The notes under the pieces: model-generated
What the model was told of the DNA's origin: nothing
The model's database searches: none
What the model saw: the letters and a program-made list of their open reading frames with translations, nothing else
Shown: in pieces, positions 5,475 through 12,022 of the stretch
How the letters are laid out: each line of letters starts with the position of its first letter
How positions within the stretch are numbered: the stretch's first letter is position 1
Program-made: the position numbers and the translations under genes
From: an uncultured Novosphingobium sp.
GTDB lineage: Bacteria; Pseudomonadota; Alphaproteobacteria; Sphingomonadales; Sphingomonadaceae
Length of the DNA stretch: 12,022 nt
Assembly (NCBI GenBank): GCA_938005655.1
Contig: CALLNA010000211.1
Location: forward strand, 1-12,022
Reading direction: 5' to 3'

Positions 5475-8400
5475 GCCTGCGGCTCCAGTTGCCCGACCAC
5501 ATCCTCGCACCGCCCGCAGAGCGCGCCGTCCTCGGCGACTTCGGGCAGGTGCCGCCAGCAGCGGCCGCATTTGTGCTGATCAGTGCGGGAGACGCTCACG
5601 CTGTCGCCTTGACCGCGGGTGACTGTCGCGGTGATGAACAGCTCGGCGAGGTCGGCCCCGGAGGCTTCGGGCTGCGCGGCCGCCGGCACCACGACCTCGG
5701 CCTCCAGGCCCGAGCCCAGCACCTTCTCGCGGCGCAGCGGCTCGATCGCCTCGAGCACCTGGGCGCGCAGCGCGCGCAGGTCGGTCCACTTCTGTTCGTT
5801 CACCTGTACCACGGGAGAATCCGGCCATTCCAGCAGGTGCACCGAACCACCATCGGGATAGCGCGTGCCCCAGACCTCCTCGGCCGTGAACACCAGCACC
5901 GGCGCGGCGTAGCGGACCAGGGCGTGGAACAGGGTGTCGAGCACCGTGCGGTAGGCGCGGCGCCTGGGGTCGTCCGGCGCGTCGCAGTAGAGGCTGTCCT
6001 TGCGGATGTCGAAGAAGAAGGCCGACAGGTCCTCGTTGCAGAAGTCGGTCAGGGCGCGGACATAGGTGTTGAAGTCGAAGTCGGCGACCGCCCGGCGCAG
6101 GGTCGCGTCCAGCCGGGCGAGCAGCGCCAGCACGTAGCGCTCCAGCTCCGGCATTGCCTCCGGCGCGACCCGCTCTCCCTCCTCGAACCCGTCCAGCGCG
6201 CCGAGCAGGTAGCGGAAGGTGTTGCGCAGCTTGCGGTACTGGTCGGCGACGCCTTTCAGGATCTCGTCGCCGATGCGGTGGTCCTCGGTATAGTCGACCG
6301 ACAGGGCCCAGAGGCGGATGATGTCGGCGCCGTTGGTCTCCATCACCTTGATCGGATCGATGGTGTTGCCGAGGCTCTTGGACATCTTCATGCCCTTGGC
6401 GTCCATGGTGAAGCCGTGGGTCAGCACCGCCTGATAGGGCGCGCGGCCGCGGGTCCCGCAGGACTCCAGCAGCGAGGACTGGAACCAGCCGCGATGCTGG
6501 TCGCTGCCTTCGAGGTAGAGGTCGGCCGGCCACGACAGGTCCGGCCAGCGCCCGCTTTCCAGGGTGAAAACGTGGGTGCAGCCCGAATCGAACCAGACGT
6601 CGAGGATGTCGGTGACGCGCTCGTAGTCCTCGGCGCGGTAGTCGGGTTCGAGGTATTCCTGCGCCCGCGCGTCGGACCAGGCGTCGACGCCGGCCTCGCG
6701 CACGGCCGCGACGATCCGCGCGTTGACCGCCGCGTCGCAGAGGTACTGGCCGGTCTTGCGGTCCACGAACAGAGTGATCGGCACGCCCCAGGCGCGCTGG
6801 CGGGAGAGCACCCAGTCGGGCCGCCCCTCGACCATCGAGCCGATCCGGTTGCGGCCCTTGTCGGGAACGAAACGGGTGTCGCGAATCGCGTCCAGCGCCA
6901 GTTCGCGCAGGGTGGGCGAGCCGGCCGAGGCCTGGTCGTCGATGGCGCTGTTGCCGCCCTCGCCTTCCCAGCGGCTCTCGGCGCGGGTGAGGGCGGGCAG
7001 GTGCTCCAGCGCCTTGTCCATCGGCACGAACCACTGCGGCGTGCAACGGAAGATCACCTTGGCCTTGGACCGCCACGAATGCGGGTAGGAGTGCCTGTAG
7101 TCGGCGCTCGCCGCGAGCAGGCCGCCCGCCTCGCGCAGGTCGGCGCAGATCGGCCCGTCCGGCGCATTGAACTTGGGGTTGATCACCGAGCCCTGGCCGC
7201 CGAGCCAGGCCCAGTCGGCGCGGTACTTGCCGTCGCCCTCGACCGCGAAGACCGGGTCGATCCCGTTGGCCTTGCACAGCAGGAAGTCGTCCTCGCCGTG
7301 GTCGGGCGCCATGTGGACCAGCCCCGTGCCGCTCTCGGTGGTGACGAAGTCGCCGGGCAGGAACGGACGGGGCCGGAGGAAGAACTCGGCCAGCGGCGAG
7401 GAGGGATCGATATTCGCGCTCCCCGCGCCACCCGCACCACCTTCGTCACCCCGGGCTTGACCCGGGGTCCCGCTGCCTTCCGGCGCCGCGCTCGAAGCAG
7501 AGCGGGACCCCGGGTCAAGCCCGGGGTGACGGAAGAGGTTGGCCATCGGGTGACGGGCGAAGGTGCCGGCGAGGTCGGAGCCTTTGATCGTCTTGCGTAC
7601 GCCATACTCGAGACCGTACTTCGGATCTGGAAGATTGGCTGGATTCTCACGAAAGAGCTGATTCAAAACTCGTCCTTGGAATTGGTCAGCCAGTTCCTTG
7701 GCGACAAGGAACTTCTTGCCCTCAAGAGGATGTCTCAGCGAGGTATGGGAAGATTGCTGCTCGCCGGTTTTCTCAACGGCACTGAGCTTTACAAACTCGA
7801 GCAGAACATACTCAACCTCCGGCCCATAGGCCAAAGCCTGGTTCGTCGGGATCGTCCACGGCGTGGTCGTCCAGATCACCGCATGGGCGCCGACCAGCTC
7901 GGGGATCGGGCTCTCGACGATTTCGAAGGCCACGTCGATCTGGGTCGAGACGATGTCCTCGTACTCGACCTCGGCCTCGGCGAGGGCGGTCTTCTCGACC
8001 GGGGACCACATCACGGGCTTGGCGCCGCGGTAGAGCTGGCCGGACTCGGCGAACTTGAGCAGTTCCGAGACGATCGTCGCCTCGGCCTGGAAGTCCATCG
8101 TCAGGTAGGGATTGTCCCAGTCCCCGTTGATGCCGAGGCGCTTCAACTGCTCGCGCTGCACGTTGACCCAGTTCTGGGCATAGGCGCGGCATTCGGCGCG
8201 GAACTCGACCGGGTCGACCTGGTCCTTGTCGAGCTTCTTCTTGCGGTACTGCTCCTCGACCTTCCATTCGATCGGGAGGCCGTGGCAGTCCCAGCCGGGG
8301 ACGTAGGGCGCGTCCTTGCCCAGCAGGCTCTGGGTGCGCACGACCATGTCCTTGAGGATGTGGTTGAGCGCGTGGCCGATGTGCATGTCGCCGTTGGCGT

Positions 8401-8602
8401 AGGGCGGGCCGTCATGCAGGATGAACTTCTCGGCGCCTTTGCGCGCCGCGCGAAGCTGGCGGTAGAGGTCCTCGGCCTGCCAGCGCGCGAGGATGCCCGG
8501 CTCCTTCTGGGGCAAGCCGGCCTTCATCGGAAAGAGGGTCTTCGGCAGGAAGACGGTGCTGCGCCAATCTGCCTTGCTGGATTCTTCGCGCTGTTCGCTC
8601 AT
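5471..8602 (-). CDS. ileS: Isoleucine--tRNA ligase with an expanded editing domain
   Basis: A class Ia synthetase of 1043 residues that charges tRNA-Ile and clears mischarged valine. The HIGH motif is at 74-77 (PPYANGDMHIGHALN), GWDCHGLPIEWKVE at 103-115, the KMSKS loop at 739-743, and a C-terminal zinc site Cys1012, Cys1015, Cys1029, Cys1032, as in the zinc-dependent bacterial type (IleRS1). Editing motifs are WTTTPWT (244-250) and GTGLVHMAPDHGEDD (425-439). These are about 175 residues apart, roughly 90 more than I recall for E. coli IleS. The added material includes a low-GC stretch (around residues 268-328) and a palindromic repeat translated in frame (358-386). The frame is intact and the catalytic motifs are unaltered, so activity is expected. 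The start is ATG 8602 with no clear Shine-Dalgarno. It is coupled to lspA by a GTGA overlap. Confidence 0.97.
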   Translation of the reverse strand: MSEQREESSKADWRSTVFLPKTLFPMKAGLPQKEPGILARWQAEDLYRQLRAARKGAEKFILHDGPPYANGDMHIGHALNHILKDMVVRTQSLLGKDAPYVPGWDCHGLPIEWKVEEQYRKKKLDKDQVDPVEFRAECRAYAQNWVNVQREQLKRLGINGDWDNPYLTMDFQAEATIVSELLKFAESGQLYRGAKPVMWSPVEKTALAEAEVEYEDIVSTQIDVAFEIVESPIPELVGAHAVIWTTTPWTIPTNQALAYGPEVEYVLLEFVKLSAVEKTGEQQSSHTSLRHPLEGKKFLVAKELADQFQGRVLNQLFRENPANLPDPKYGLEYGVRKTIKGSDLAGTFARHPMANLFRHPGLDPGSRSASSAAPEGSGTPGQARGDEGGAGGAGSANIDPSSPLAEFFLRPRPFLPGDFVTTESGTGLVHMAPDHGEDDFLLCKANGIDPVFAVEGDGKYRADWAWLGGQGSVINPKFNAPDGPICADLREAGGLLAASADYRHSYPHSWRSKAKVIFRCTPQWFVPMDKALEHLPALTRAESRWEGEGGNSAIDDQASAGSPTLRELALDAIRDTRFVPDKGRNRIGSMVEGRPDWVLSRQRAWGVPITLFVDRKTGQYLCDAAVNARIVAAVREAGVDAWSDARAQEYLEPDYRAEDYERVTDILDVWFDSGCTHVFTLESGRWPDLSWPADLYLEGSDQHRGWFQSSLLESCGTRGRAPYQAVLTHGFTMDAKGMKMSKSLGNTIDPIKVMETNGADIIRLWALSVDYTEDHRIGDEILKGVADQYRKLRNTFRYLLGALDGFEEGERVAPEAMPELERYVLALLARLDATLRRAVADFDFNTYVRALTDFCNEDLSAFFFDIRKDSLYCDAPDDPRRRAYRTVLDTLFHALVRYAAPVLVFTAEEVWGTRYPDGGSVHLLEWPDSPVVQVNEQKWTDLRALRAQVLEAIEPLRREKVLGSGLEAEVVVPAAAQPEASGADLAELFITATVTRGQGDSVSVSRTDQHKCGRCWRHLPEVAEDGALCGRCEDVVGQLEPQA
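7444..7531. repeat. REP-like inverted pair inside the ileS coding sequence
   Basis: Two 31-bp arms, 7444-7474 and 7501-7531, are perfect reverse complements separated by 26 bases. Each arm is itself a palindrome: stem ACCCCGGG and CCCGGGGT around a 5-base loop (CTTGA, or TCAAG on the other strand), flanked outside by CGTC/GACG. This matches the intergenic unit at 4487-4515 in layout (8-bp stem, 5-base loop, flanking CGTC/GACG). In ileS it is translated on the minus strand as RHPGLDPGSR (358-367) for one arm and SGTPGQARGD (377-386) for the other, without a stop. Confidence 0.93.
7590..7840 (-). other. Low-GC, atypical-codon segment within ileS
   Basis: By hand count 90 of 180 bases at 7621-7800 are G or C (50%), against 42 of 60 at 7861-7920 (70%); 7561-7620 and 7801-7860 are each 60%, marking the edges. 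The sense codons include GTA, AGT, AGA, CCT, CTT, GGA, CGA, TTG, CCA and several AAT and CAA, which are rare in the surrounding genes. It encodes roughly residues 255-338 of IleS, in the CP1 editing domain. Part of it (KKFLVAKELADQF, 296-308) aligns by eye to a normal IleS element, so it looks like a foreign or unameliorated allele of the region, with extra residues, and not unrelated DNA. Confidence 0.75.
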
Positions 8603-8662
8603 GCCAGCGCCGTTAGAGGAAAGCGGGGATGTAGGAAAGGGATGTAGGATTCCGCCCTGGGA
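8603..8662. other. ribF-ileS spacer with a short direct repeat
   Basis: This 60-base spacer is the longest within the rightmost block. It carries an 11-bp direct repeat GGGATGTAGGA at 8626-8636 and 8639-8649 (TCCTACATCCC twice on the coding strand of ileS). It could hold an ileS promoter or regulatory site, but I see no convincing -35/-10 pair, T-box-like structure or intrinsic terminator. Confidence 0.6.
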
Positions 8663-9589
8663 TCACGCGGCGGAGGACGAGGCCAGCAGGCGGCGCGCCT
8701 CGTCGCAGTCGCGCGCCATCTGCGCGGTCAGGGCGTCCAGCGTGTCGAACTTCGCCTCGGGCCGCAGGAAATGGTGCAGCGCCACCTCGATCTCCCGGCC
8801 GTAGAGGTCGCCGGAGAAATCGAAGAAATAGGGCTCCAGCAGCTCCTTCGGCGGATCGAAGCTCGGGCGCACGCCGAGGTTCGCCGCACCCGGCACGATC
8901 CGCCCGTCGGGCAGGCGGCCGGTCACGGCGTAGATGCCGTAGCGCGGGCGCAGGTAGTGGCCCATGTCGAGGTTCGCCGTGGGATAGCCGATCGTCCGCC
9001 CCAGCTTGTCGCCGTGCTGCACCGTGCCGCGGATCGCGAAGGGGCGGGTGAGCAGGCGCGCCGCCGTCTCGCAGTCGCCCGCCTGGAGCGCGGCGCGGAT
9101 GCGGCTGGAGGAGATCGGGCCGGCTTCGTCATGGACCGCCGCCACGGTCCGCGTCGCCACGCCGCGCTCGCGCAGCAGGTCGGGATTGCCGCCGCGGCCC
9201 TTGCCGAAGGTGAAGTCCTCGCCGGTGACGATCCCCGCGGCGCCGATGTGCCGGCTGATCATCCCTTCGGCCCAGTCGGGCGCGGGCATCCCGGCCATGG
9301 CCGCGTCGAAGTGGAAGACGAGCATGGCGTCGGCCCCGGCGGCGGCGAACAGCTCCTCCCGCTGGTCGAGCGTGGTCAGGCGGAACGGCGGCGCGTCGGG
9401 GCGGAAGTGCCGCATCGGGTGGGGATCGAAGGTCGCGACGATCGCCGGGCGCCCTTCCGCCCTGGCCCAGGATACCGCCTCCCCGACCACGGCCTGGTGG
9501 CCCTGGTGGAAGCCGTCGAAATTGCCCAGCGCGAGGATCGCGCCGCGCAAGGGCTCCGGCATCGGGTCGCGGTGGTCGAGGCGAATCAT
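8663..9589 (-). CDS. ribF: Bifunctional riboflavin kinase / FMN adenylyltransferase
   Basis: A 308-residue cytoplasmic enzyme that phosphorylates riboflavin to FMN and adenylylates FMN to FAD. The N-terminal adenylyltransferase domain shows LGNFDGFHQGH (21-31), the HxGH-type nucleotide-binding signature, TFDPHP (53-58) and SSSRIR (160-165). The C-terminal kinase domain (about 183-305) shows GRTIGYPTANL (197-207), NLGVRPSF (237-244) and the E-P-Y-FFDFSGDLYGR region (252-265). The start is ATG 9589, 10 bases after the folA stop, without an obvious Shine-Dalgarno; Met10 is an alternative. Placement just before ileS matches the ribF-ileS-lspA order of E. coli. FAD made here would also serve the ETF encoded at the left edge. 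Confidence 0.97.
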   Translation of the reverse strand: MIRLDHRDPMPEPLRGAILALGNFDGFHQGHQAVVGEAVSWARAEGRPAIVATFDPHPMRHFRPDAPPFRLTTLDQREELFAAAGADAMLVFHFDAAMAGMPAPDWAEGMISRHIGAAGIVTGEDFTFGKGRGGNPDLLRERGVATRTVAAVHDEAGPISSSRIRAALQAGDCETAARLLTRPFAIRGTVQHGDKLGRTIGYPTANLDMGHYLRPRYGIYAVTGRLPDGRIVPGAANLGVRPSFDPPKELLEPYFFDFSGDLYGREIEVALHHFLRPEAKFDTLDALTAQMARDCDEARRLLASSSAA

Positions 9590-9599
9590 CGAGGGCGGG

Positions 9600-10088
9600 C
9601 TATAGGTCGCGCTGGAGCGTCACGAAAGCGAAGGCGGGCCGTCCGCCCTCGGCGGCGTGCTCCTCGCGGAAGGTCTCGCGCCAGCCATCTCCCAGCGGCG
9701 GCATGTGGGTGTCGCCGGGAATGTCGGCGTGGATCTCGGTCAGCTCGATCCGGCTCGCGCGCGGCAGGGCCTGGGCGTAGATTTCCGCGCCGCCGAAGAT
9801 CACGATATGCGGCGCATTGGCGAGGGCGAGCGCCTCGTCGAGCGAATGGGCGATCTCGGCCCCTTCGGCGCTCCAGGCGCGATCGCGGGTGATCACGATG
9901 TGGCGGCGGCCGGGCAGCACGCCGGGCAGCGATTCGAAGGTCTTGCGGCCCATGACCAGCGGTTTGCCGATGGTCAGCGACTTGACCCGGCGGAAGTCGG
10001 CGGGGAGGTGCCAGGGCATGGTCCCGCCCGCGCCGATCACGCCGTTGCGCGTCACCGCGACGACGAGGAAGACCTCCGGCGCGTTCAC
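9600..10088 (-). CDS. folA: Dihydrofolate reductase
   Basis: A 162-residue NADPH-dependent enzyme that reduces dihydrofolate to tetrahydrofolate, needed for thymidylate and purine synthesis. Seen are VAVTRNGVIGAGGTMPWHLP (10-29, substrate site and Met20-type loop), the catalytic acid Asp31 in ADFRRVKSLT, GRKTFESLP (48-56), VIFGGAEIY (96-104, cofactor loop) and ELTEIHADIPGDTHMP (115-130, with Thr117). The start is GTG at 10088, overlapping the purK stop as GTGA, which supports coupling; longer open sequence upstream in this frame is purK read out of frame. Length is normal for chromosomal FolA (about 160). It is a core-gene DHFR and not a resistance-cassette type, judged by context. Confidence 0.96.
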   Translation of the reverse strand: MNAPEVFLVVAVTRNGVIGAGGTMPWHLPADFRRVKSLTIGKPLVMGRKTFESLPGVLPGRRHIVITRDRAWSAEGAEIAHSLDEALALANAPHIVIFGGAEIYAQALPRASRIELTEIHADIPGDTHMPPLGDGWRETFREEHAAEGGRPAFAFVTLQRDL

Positions 10089-11152
10089 CCGAGCGGTTGC
10101 CCGAGGGTCAGCCGCGTGACGTGGCCCATCTTGCGCCCCGGCCGGCTTGTCCCCTTCCCGTAGAGGTGCAGGTGGTTGGCCGGATCGGCGAGGATCGCGG
10201 CCCAATCGTCGGCCTCCGCGCCGATCAAGTTGCGCATCTCGACCGCGCGGGCGGCCAGCGCGGTGTCGCCCAGCGGCAGGCCGCAGATCGCCCGGACGTG
10301 GTTCTCGAACTGGCTCGTCACCGCGCCCTCGATCGTCCAGTGGCCCGAATTGTGGACGCGCGGGGCGATCTCGTTGAACACCGGACCCTCGGCGGTGGCG
10401 AAGAATTCTGCCGTCATCACCCCGACATAGCCCAATGCCTCGGCGACCTTGGCGGCCAGCGCGCGGGCGGCGGGAACCTGGGCCTGGACCGCGGGCGAGG
10501 CCGGCACGGTCGAGCGGGCGAGGATGCCGTGCTCGTGGACGTTCTCGGCGCTGTCCCAATAGCGCACCGCGCCGTCCGCGCCGCGGCAGAGGATCACCGA
10601 GAACTCGGCGAGGAAGGTCACGAAGCCCTCGTAGATCAGCGGCACGCCGGGCAGGTCGACCGCCGCCGCATCCTCCGGCGCGGCGATCCGCCACTGGCCC
10701 TTGCCGTCATAGCCGTCGCGGCGGGTCTTGAGGATGCCGGGCGCCCCGATCCGCGCGATCGCGGCGGCGAGGTCGGCGGGCGAATCGACCGGCGCGAAGG
10801 GCGCGGTGCGGCCGCCCAGCCCGGTGACGAAGCTCTTTTCGGTCAGCCGGTCCTGCGCCGTCTCCAGCGCGCGCCAGTGCGGCACGGTCGCCTCGGCCAG
10901 CGCGGCGAGCGGGGCGACCGGGACGTTCTCGAACTCGTAGGTCACGACCGCGCAGGACGCGGCGAAGCGGGCCAGCGCCGCCGCGTCGTCCCATTCCGCG
11001 CGGGTGAAGGCGGCGCTGATCTCGGCCGCGACGCTCTCCGCCTCGGGCGCGTAGATGTGGCAGCGATAGCCGAGCTGGGCCGCGGCGACCGCGATCATCC
11101 GGCCGAGCTGGCCGCCGCCGAGGATGCCGATGGTCGAGCCGGGAGGGATCAC
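10085..11152 (-). CDS. purK: N5-carboxyaminoimidazole ribonucleotide synthase
   Basis: A 355-residue ATP-grasp enzyme that makes N5-CAIR from AIR, bicarbonate and ATP in de novo purine synthesis, feeding PurE. Seen are the N-terminal IGILGGGQLGRM (8-19), YEFENVP (72-78), LKTRRDGYDGKGQ (141-153, the ATP-grasp loop), SAENVHEHGI (201-210) and the metal-binding FNEIAPRVHNSGHWT (259-273). The start is GTG at 11152, 4 bases after the purE stop; no strong Shine-Dalgarno is visible, which suits reinitiation or coupling. Its stop overlaps the folA start. Length is typical for PurK (350-380). Confidence 0.97.
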   Translation of the reverse strand: MIPPGSTIGILGGGQLGRMIAVAAAQLGYRCHIYAPEAESVAAEISAAFTRAEWDDAAALARFAASCAVVTYEFENVPVAPLAALAEATVPHWRALETAQDRLTEKSFVTGLGGRTAPFAPVDSPADLAAAIARIGAPGILKTRRDGYDGKGQWRIAAPEDAAAVDLPGVPLIYEGFVTFLAEFSVILCRGADGAVRYWDSAENVHEHGILARSTVPASPAVQAQVPAARALAAKVAEALGYVGVMTAEFFATAEGPVFNEIAPRVHNSGHWTIEGAVTSQFENHVRAICGLPLGDTALAARAVEMRNLIGAEADDWAAILADPANHLHLYGKGTSRPGRKMGHVTRLTLGQPLG

Positions 11153-11156
11153 GGTC

Positions 11157-11657
11157 TCAGGAGGGCCTTTCCGCCACGCTCTCGCTTTGCGCCGCGCGGA
11201 AGGCCTTGAGCCGCTCCGCCAGTGCGGGATCGTGCGTCGCGAGGATCGCCGCCGCCAGCAGCCCGGCGTTGGTCGCGCCGGCTTCGCCGATCGCCAGGGT
11301 GCCGACCGGAATCCCCGCCGGCATCTGGACGATCGAGAGCAGGCTGTCCTGCCCCGACAGCGCCTTCGACTGGACCGGCACGCCCAGCACCGGCAGGTGC
11401 GTCATCGACGCGACCATGCCCGGCAGGTGGGCCGCGCCGCCCGCTCCGGCGATGATGACCTTGAAGCCCTCGGCCGCCGCGCCCTTGGCGAAGGCCACCA
11501 GCCGGTCCGGGGTGCGGTGGGCCGAGACGATCCGCACGTCGGCCGTGACGCCCAGCTTTTCCAGCGCCTCGGCGGCCTTGCTCATGGTCGGCCAGTCGGA
11601 CTGGCTGCCCATGACGATTGCGACCTCAGGCGCGACAGGTGCCCCCATTTCGCTCAC
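11157..11657 (-). CDS. purE: N5-carboxyaminoimidazole ribonucleotide mutase
   Basis: A 166-residue class I PurE that moves the carboxylate of N5-CAIR to give CAIR. Seen are VAIVMGSQSDWPTM (12-25, with Asp21), SAHRTPDR (45-52, with the catalytic His47) and IIAGAGGAAHLPGM (68-81). The start is taken as GTG at 11657, overlapping the gpmA stop as GTGA; an ATG at 11648 (Met4) is possible, since the nearby GGAG is only 2 bases from the GTG but 11 from the ATG. It is followed directly by purK, its partner step, the common purEK arrangement. Confidence 0.97.
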   Translation of the reverse strand: MSEMGAPVAPEVAIVMGSQSDWPTMSKAAEALEKLGVTADVRIVSAHRTPDRLVAFAKGAAAEGFKVIIAGAGGAAHLPGMVASMTHLPVLGVPVQSKALSGQDSLLSIVQMPAGIPVGTLAIGEAGATNAGLLAAAILATHDPALAERLKAFRAAQSESVAERPS

Positions 11658-12022
11658 CGCTCCGAGAGGTAATAGCGCTCCAGCGCTTGAAGCTTATCGT
11701 CCAGCTCATAGACGATCGGCTGGCCGGTTGGGATCTCCAGCCCGGTGATCTCGTCGTCCGAGATGCCCGACAGGTGCTTGACCAGCGCGCGCAGCGAGTT
11801 GCCGTGGGCGGAGATCAGCACCGTCTCCCCGGCGCGGAGCTGCGGCGCGATCGCGCTCTCGTAATAGGGCAGGACGCGGGCGATGGTGTCCTTGAGGCTC
11901 TCGGTGTTGGGGATCGCGATCCCGGCGTAGCGGGCGTCCTTGCCGAGGTCGAACTCCGACCCGGCGGCGAGCACCGGCGGCGGGATGTCGAACGAGCGGC
12001 GCCAGATCCTGACCTGATCGTC
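11654..12022 (-). CDS. gpmA: 2,3-bisphosphoglycerate-dependent phosphoglycerate mutase (partial, N-terminus off the right edge)
   Basis: The last 122 residues of the glycolytic enzyme that interconverts 3- and 2-phosphoglycerate. The visible part begins DDQVRIWRRSFDIPPP, matching the region following the conserved KYG of GpmA, then has NTESLKDTIARVLPYYES, the second catalytic histidine in ISAHGNSLRALVKHL and the C-terminal EIPTGQPIVYELDD. E. coli GpmA is 250 residues, so about half is missing, including the phosphohistidine RHG motif. The stop TGA at 11654-11656 overlaps the purE start. Neither its start nor the promoter of the block is in the window. Confidence 0.95.
   Translation of the reverse strand, partial: DDQVRIWRRSFDIPPPVLAAGSEFDLGKDARYAGIAIPNTESLKDTIARVLPYYESAIAPQLRAGETVLISAHGNSLRALVKHLSGISDDEITGLEIPTGQPIVYELDDKLQALERYYLSER

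Noticed and set aside
7183..7840. Intein, frameshift or pseudogene explanation for the long IleS
   Set aside because: The reading frame is continuous, the extra material is too short for an intein, no intein splice motif is seen and all catalytic motifs are intact.
5489..8647. A 1052-codon open frame on the plus strand covering all of ileS, open even through the low-GC segment
   Set aside because: It is codon-on-codon antisense to ileS, so its stops correspond to TTA, CTA and TCA codons, which ileS avoids. It shows no recognisable domain, while the minus strand carries every IleS motif.
8771..11209. Plus-strand open frames opposite ribF, folA and purK
   Set aside because: Shadow frames of recognised genes on the minus strand, with biased composition and no motif.
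1..12022. CRISPR array, tRNA/rRNA, transposase, prophage, toxin-antitoxin or defence genes
   Set aside because: None seen; the only repeats are the two palindromic pairs and one short direct repeat, and nearly all sequence is accounted for by housekeeping genes.

Overview
The window is high-GC, gene-dense chromosomal DNA. Gene order, protein sequences and a family of short palindromic repeats suggest an alphaproteobacterium, most likely a sphingomonad (Sphingomonadaceae); the genus is inference. Nearly all of it is housekeeping, with almost no non-coding space, and 6 of the 12 gene starts visible are GTG.

Left block (1-2130, minus strand): sucC (succinyl-CoA synthetase beta), a small GFA-family zinc-ribbon protein overlapping the sucC stop by 4 bases, then etfB (electron transfer flavoprotein beta), which runs off the left edge. 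It is read sucC > GFA > etfB, with a possible extra promoter just before etfB. Middle block (2247-4397, plus strand): an inositol-monophosphatase-superfamily phosphatase (CysQ-like), then a CNNM/CBS/CorC_HlyC membrane protein. The two blocks diverge from a 116-bp intergenic region.

Right block (4537-12022, minus strand): a long tightly packed series read gpmA (partial) > purE > purK > folA > ribF > ileS > lspA > DUF3035/BamF-like lipoprotein. Gaps range from 4-base overlaps to 60 bases. It joins glycolysis, purine synthesis, folate and flavin cofactor supply, isoleucyl-tRNA charging and lipoprotein maturation. The ribF-ileS-lspA order is also that of E. coli. The last gene encodes a lipoprotein that the LspA encoded just before it would be expected to process.

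The convergent junction between the CorC-like gene and the lipoprotein gene holds a pair of inverted palindromic (REP/BIME-like) units. The most unusual feature is in ileS: a second pair of the same architecture, a perfect 31-bp inverted repeat, lies in frame inside the coding sequence. It falls in the CP1 editing domain, 59 codons downstream of a roughly 60-codon stretch that is only 50% GC (about 70% just next to it) and uses atypical codons. The 1043-residue IleS is about 100 residues longer than E. coli IleS, and most of the excess lies between two conserved editing motifs. No tRNA, rRNA, CRISPR, transposase, prophage or defence gene was seen.
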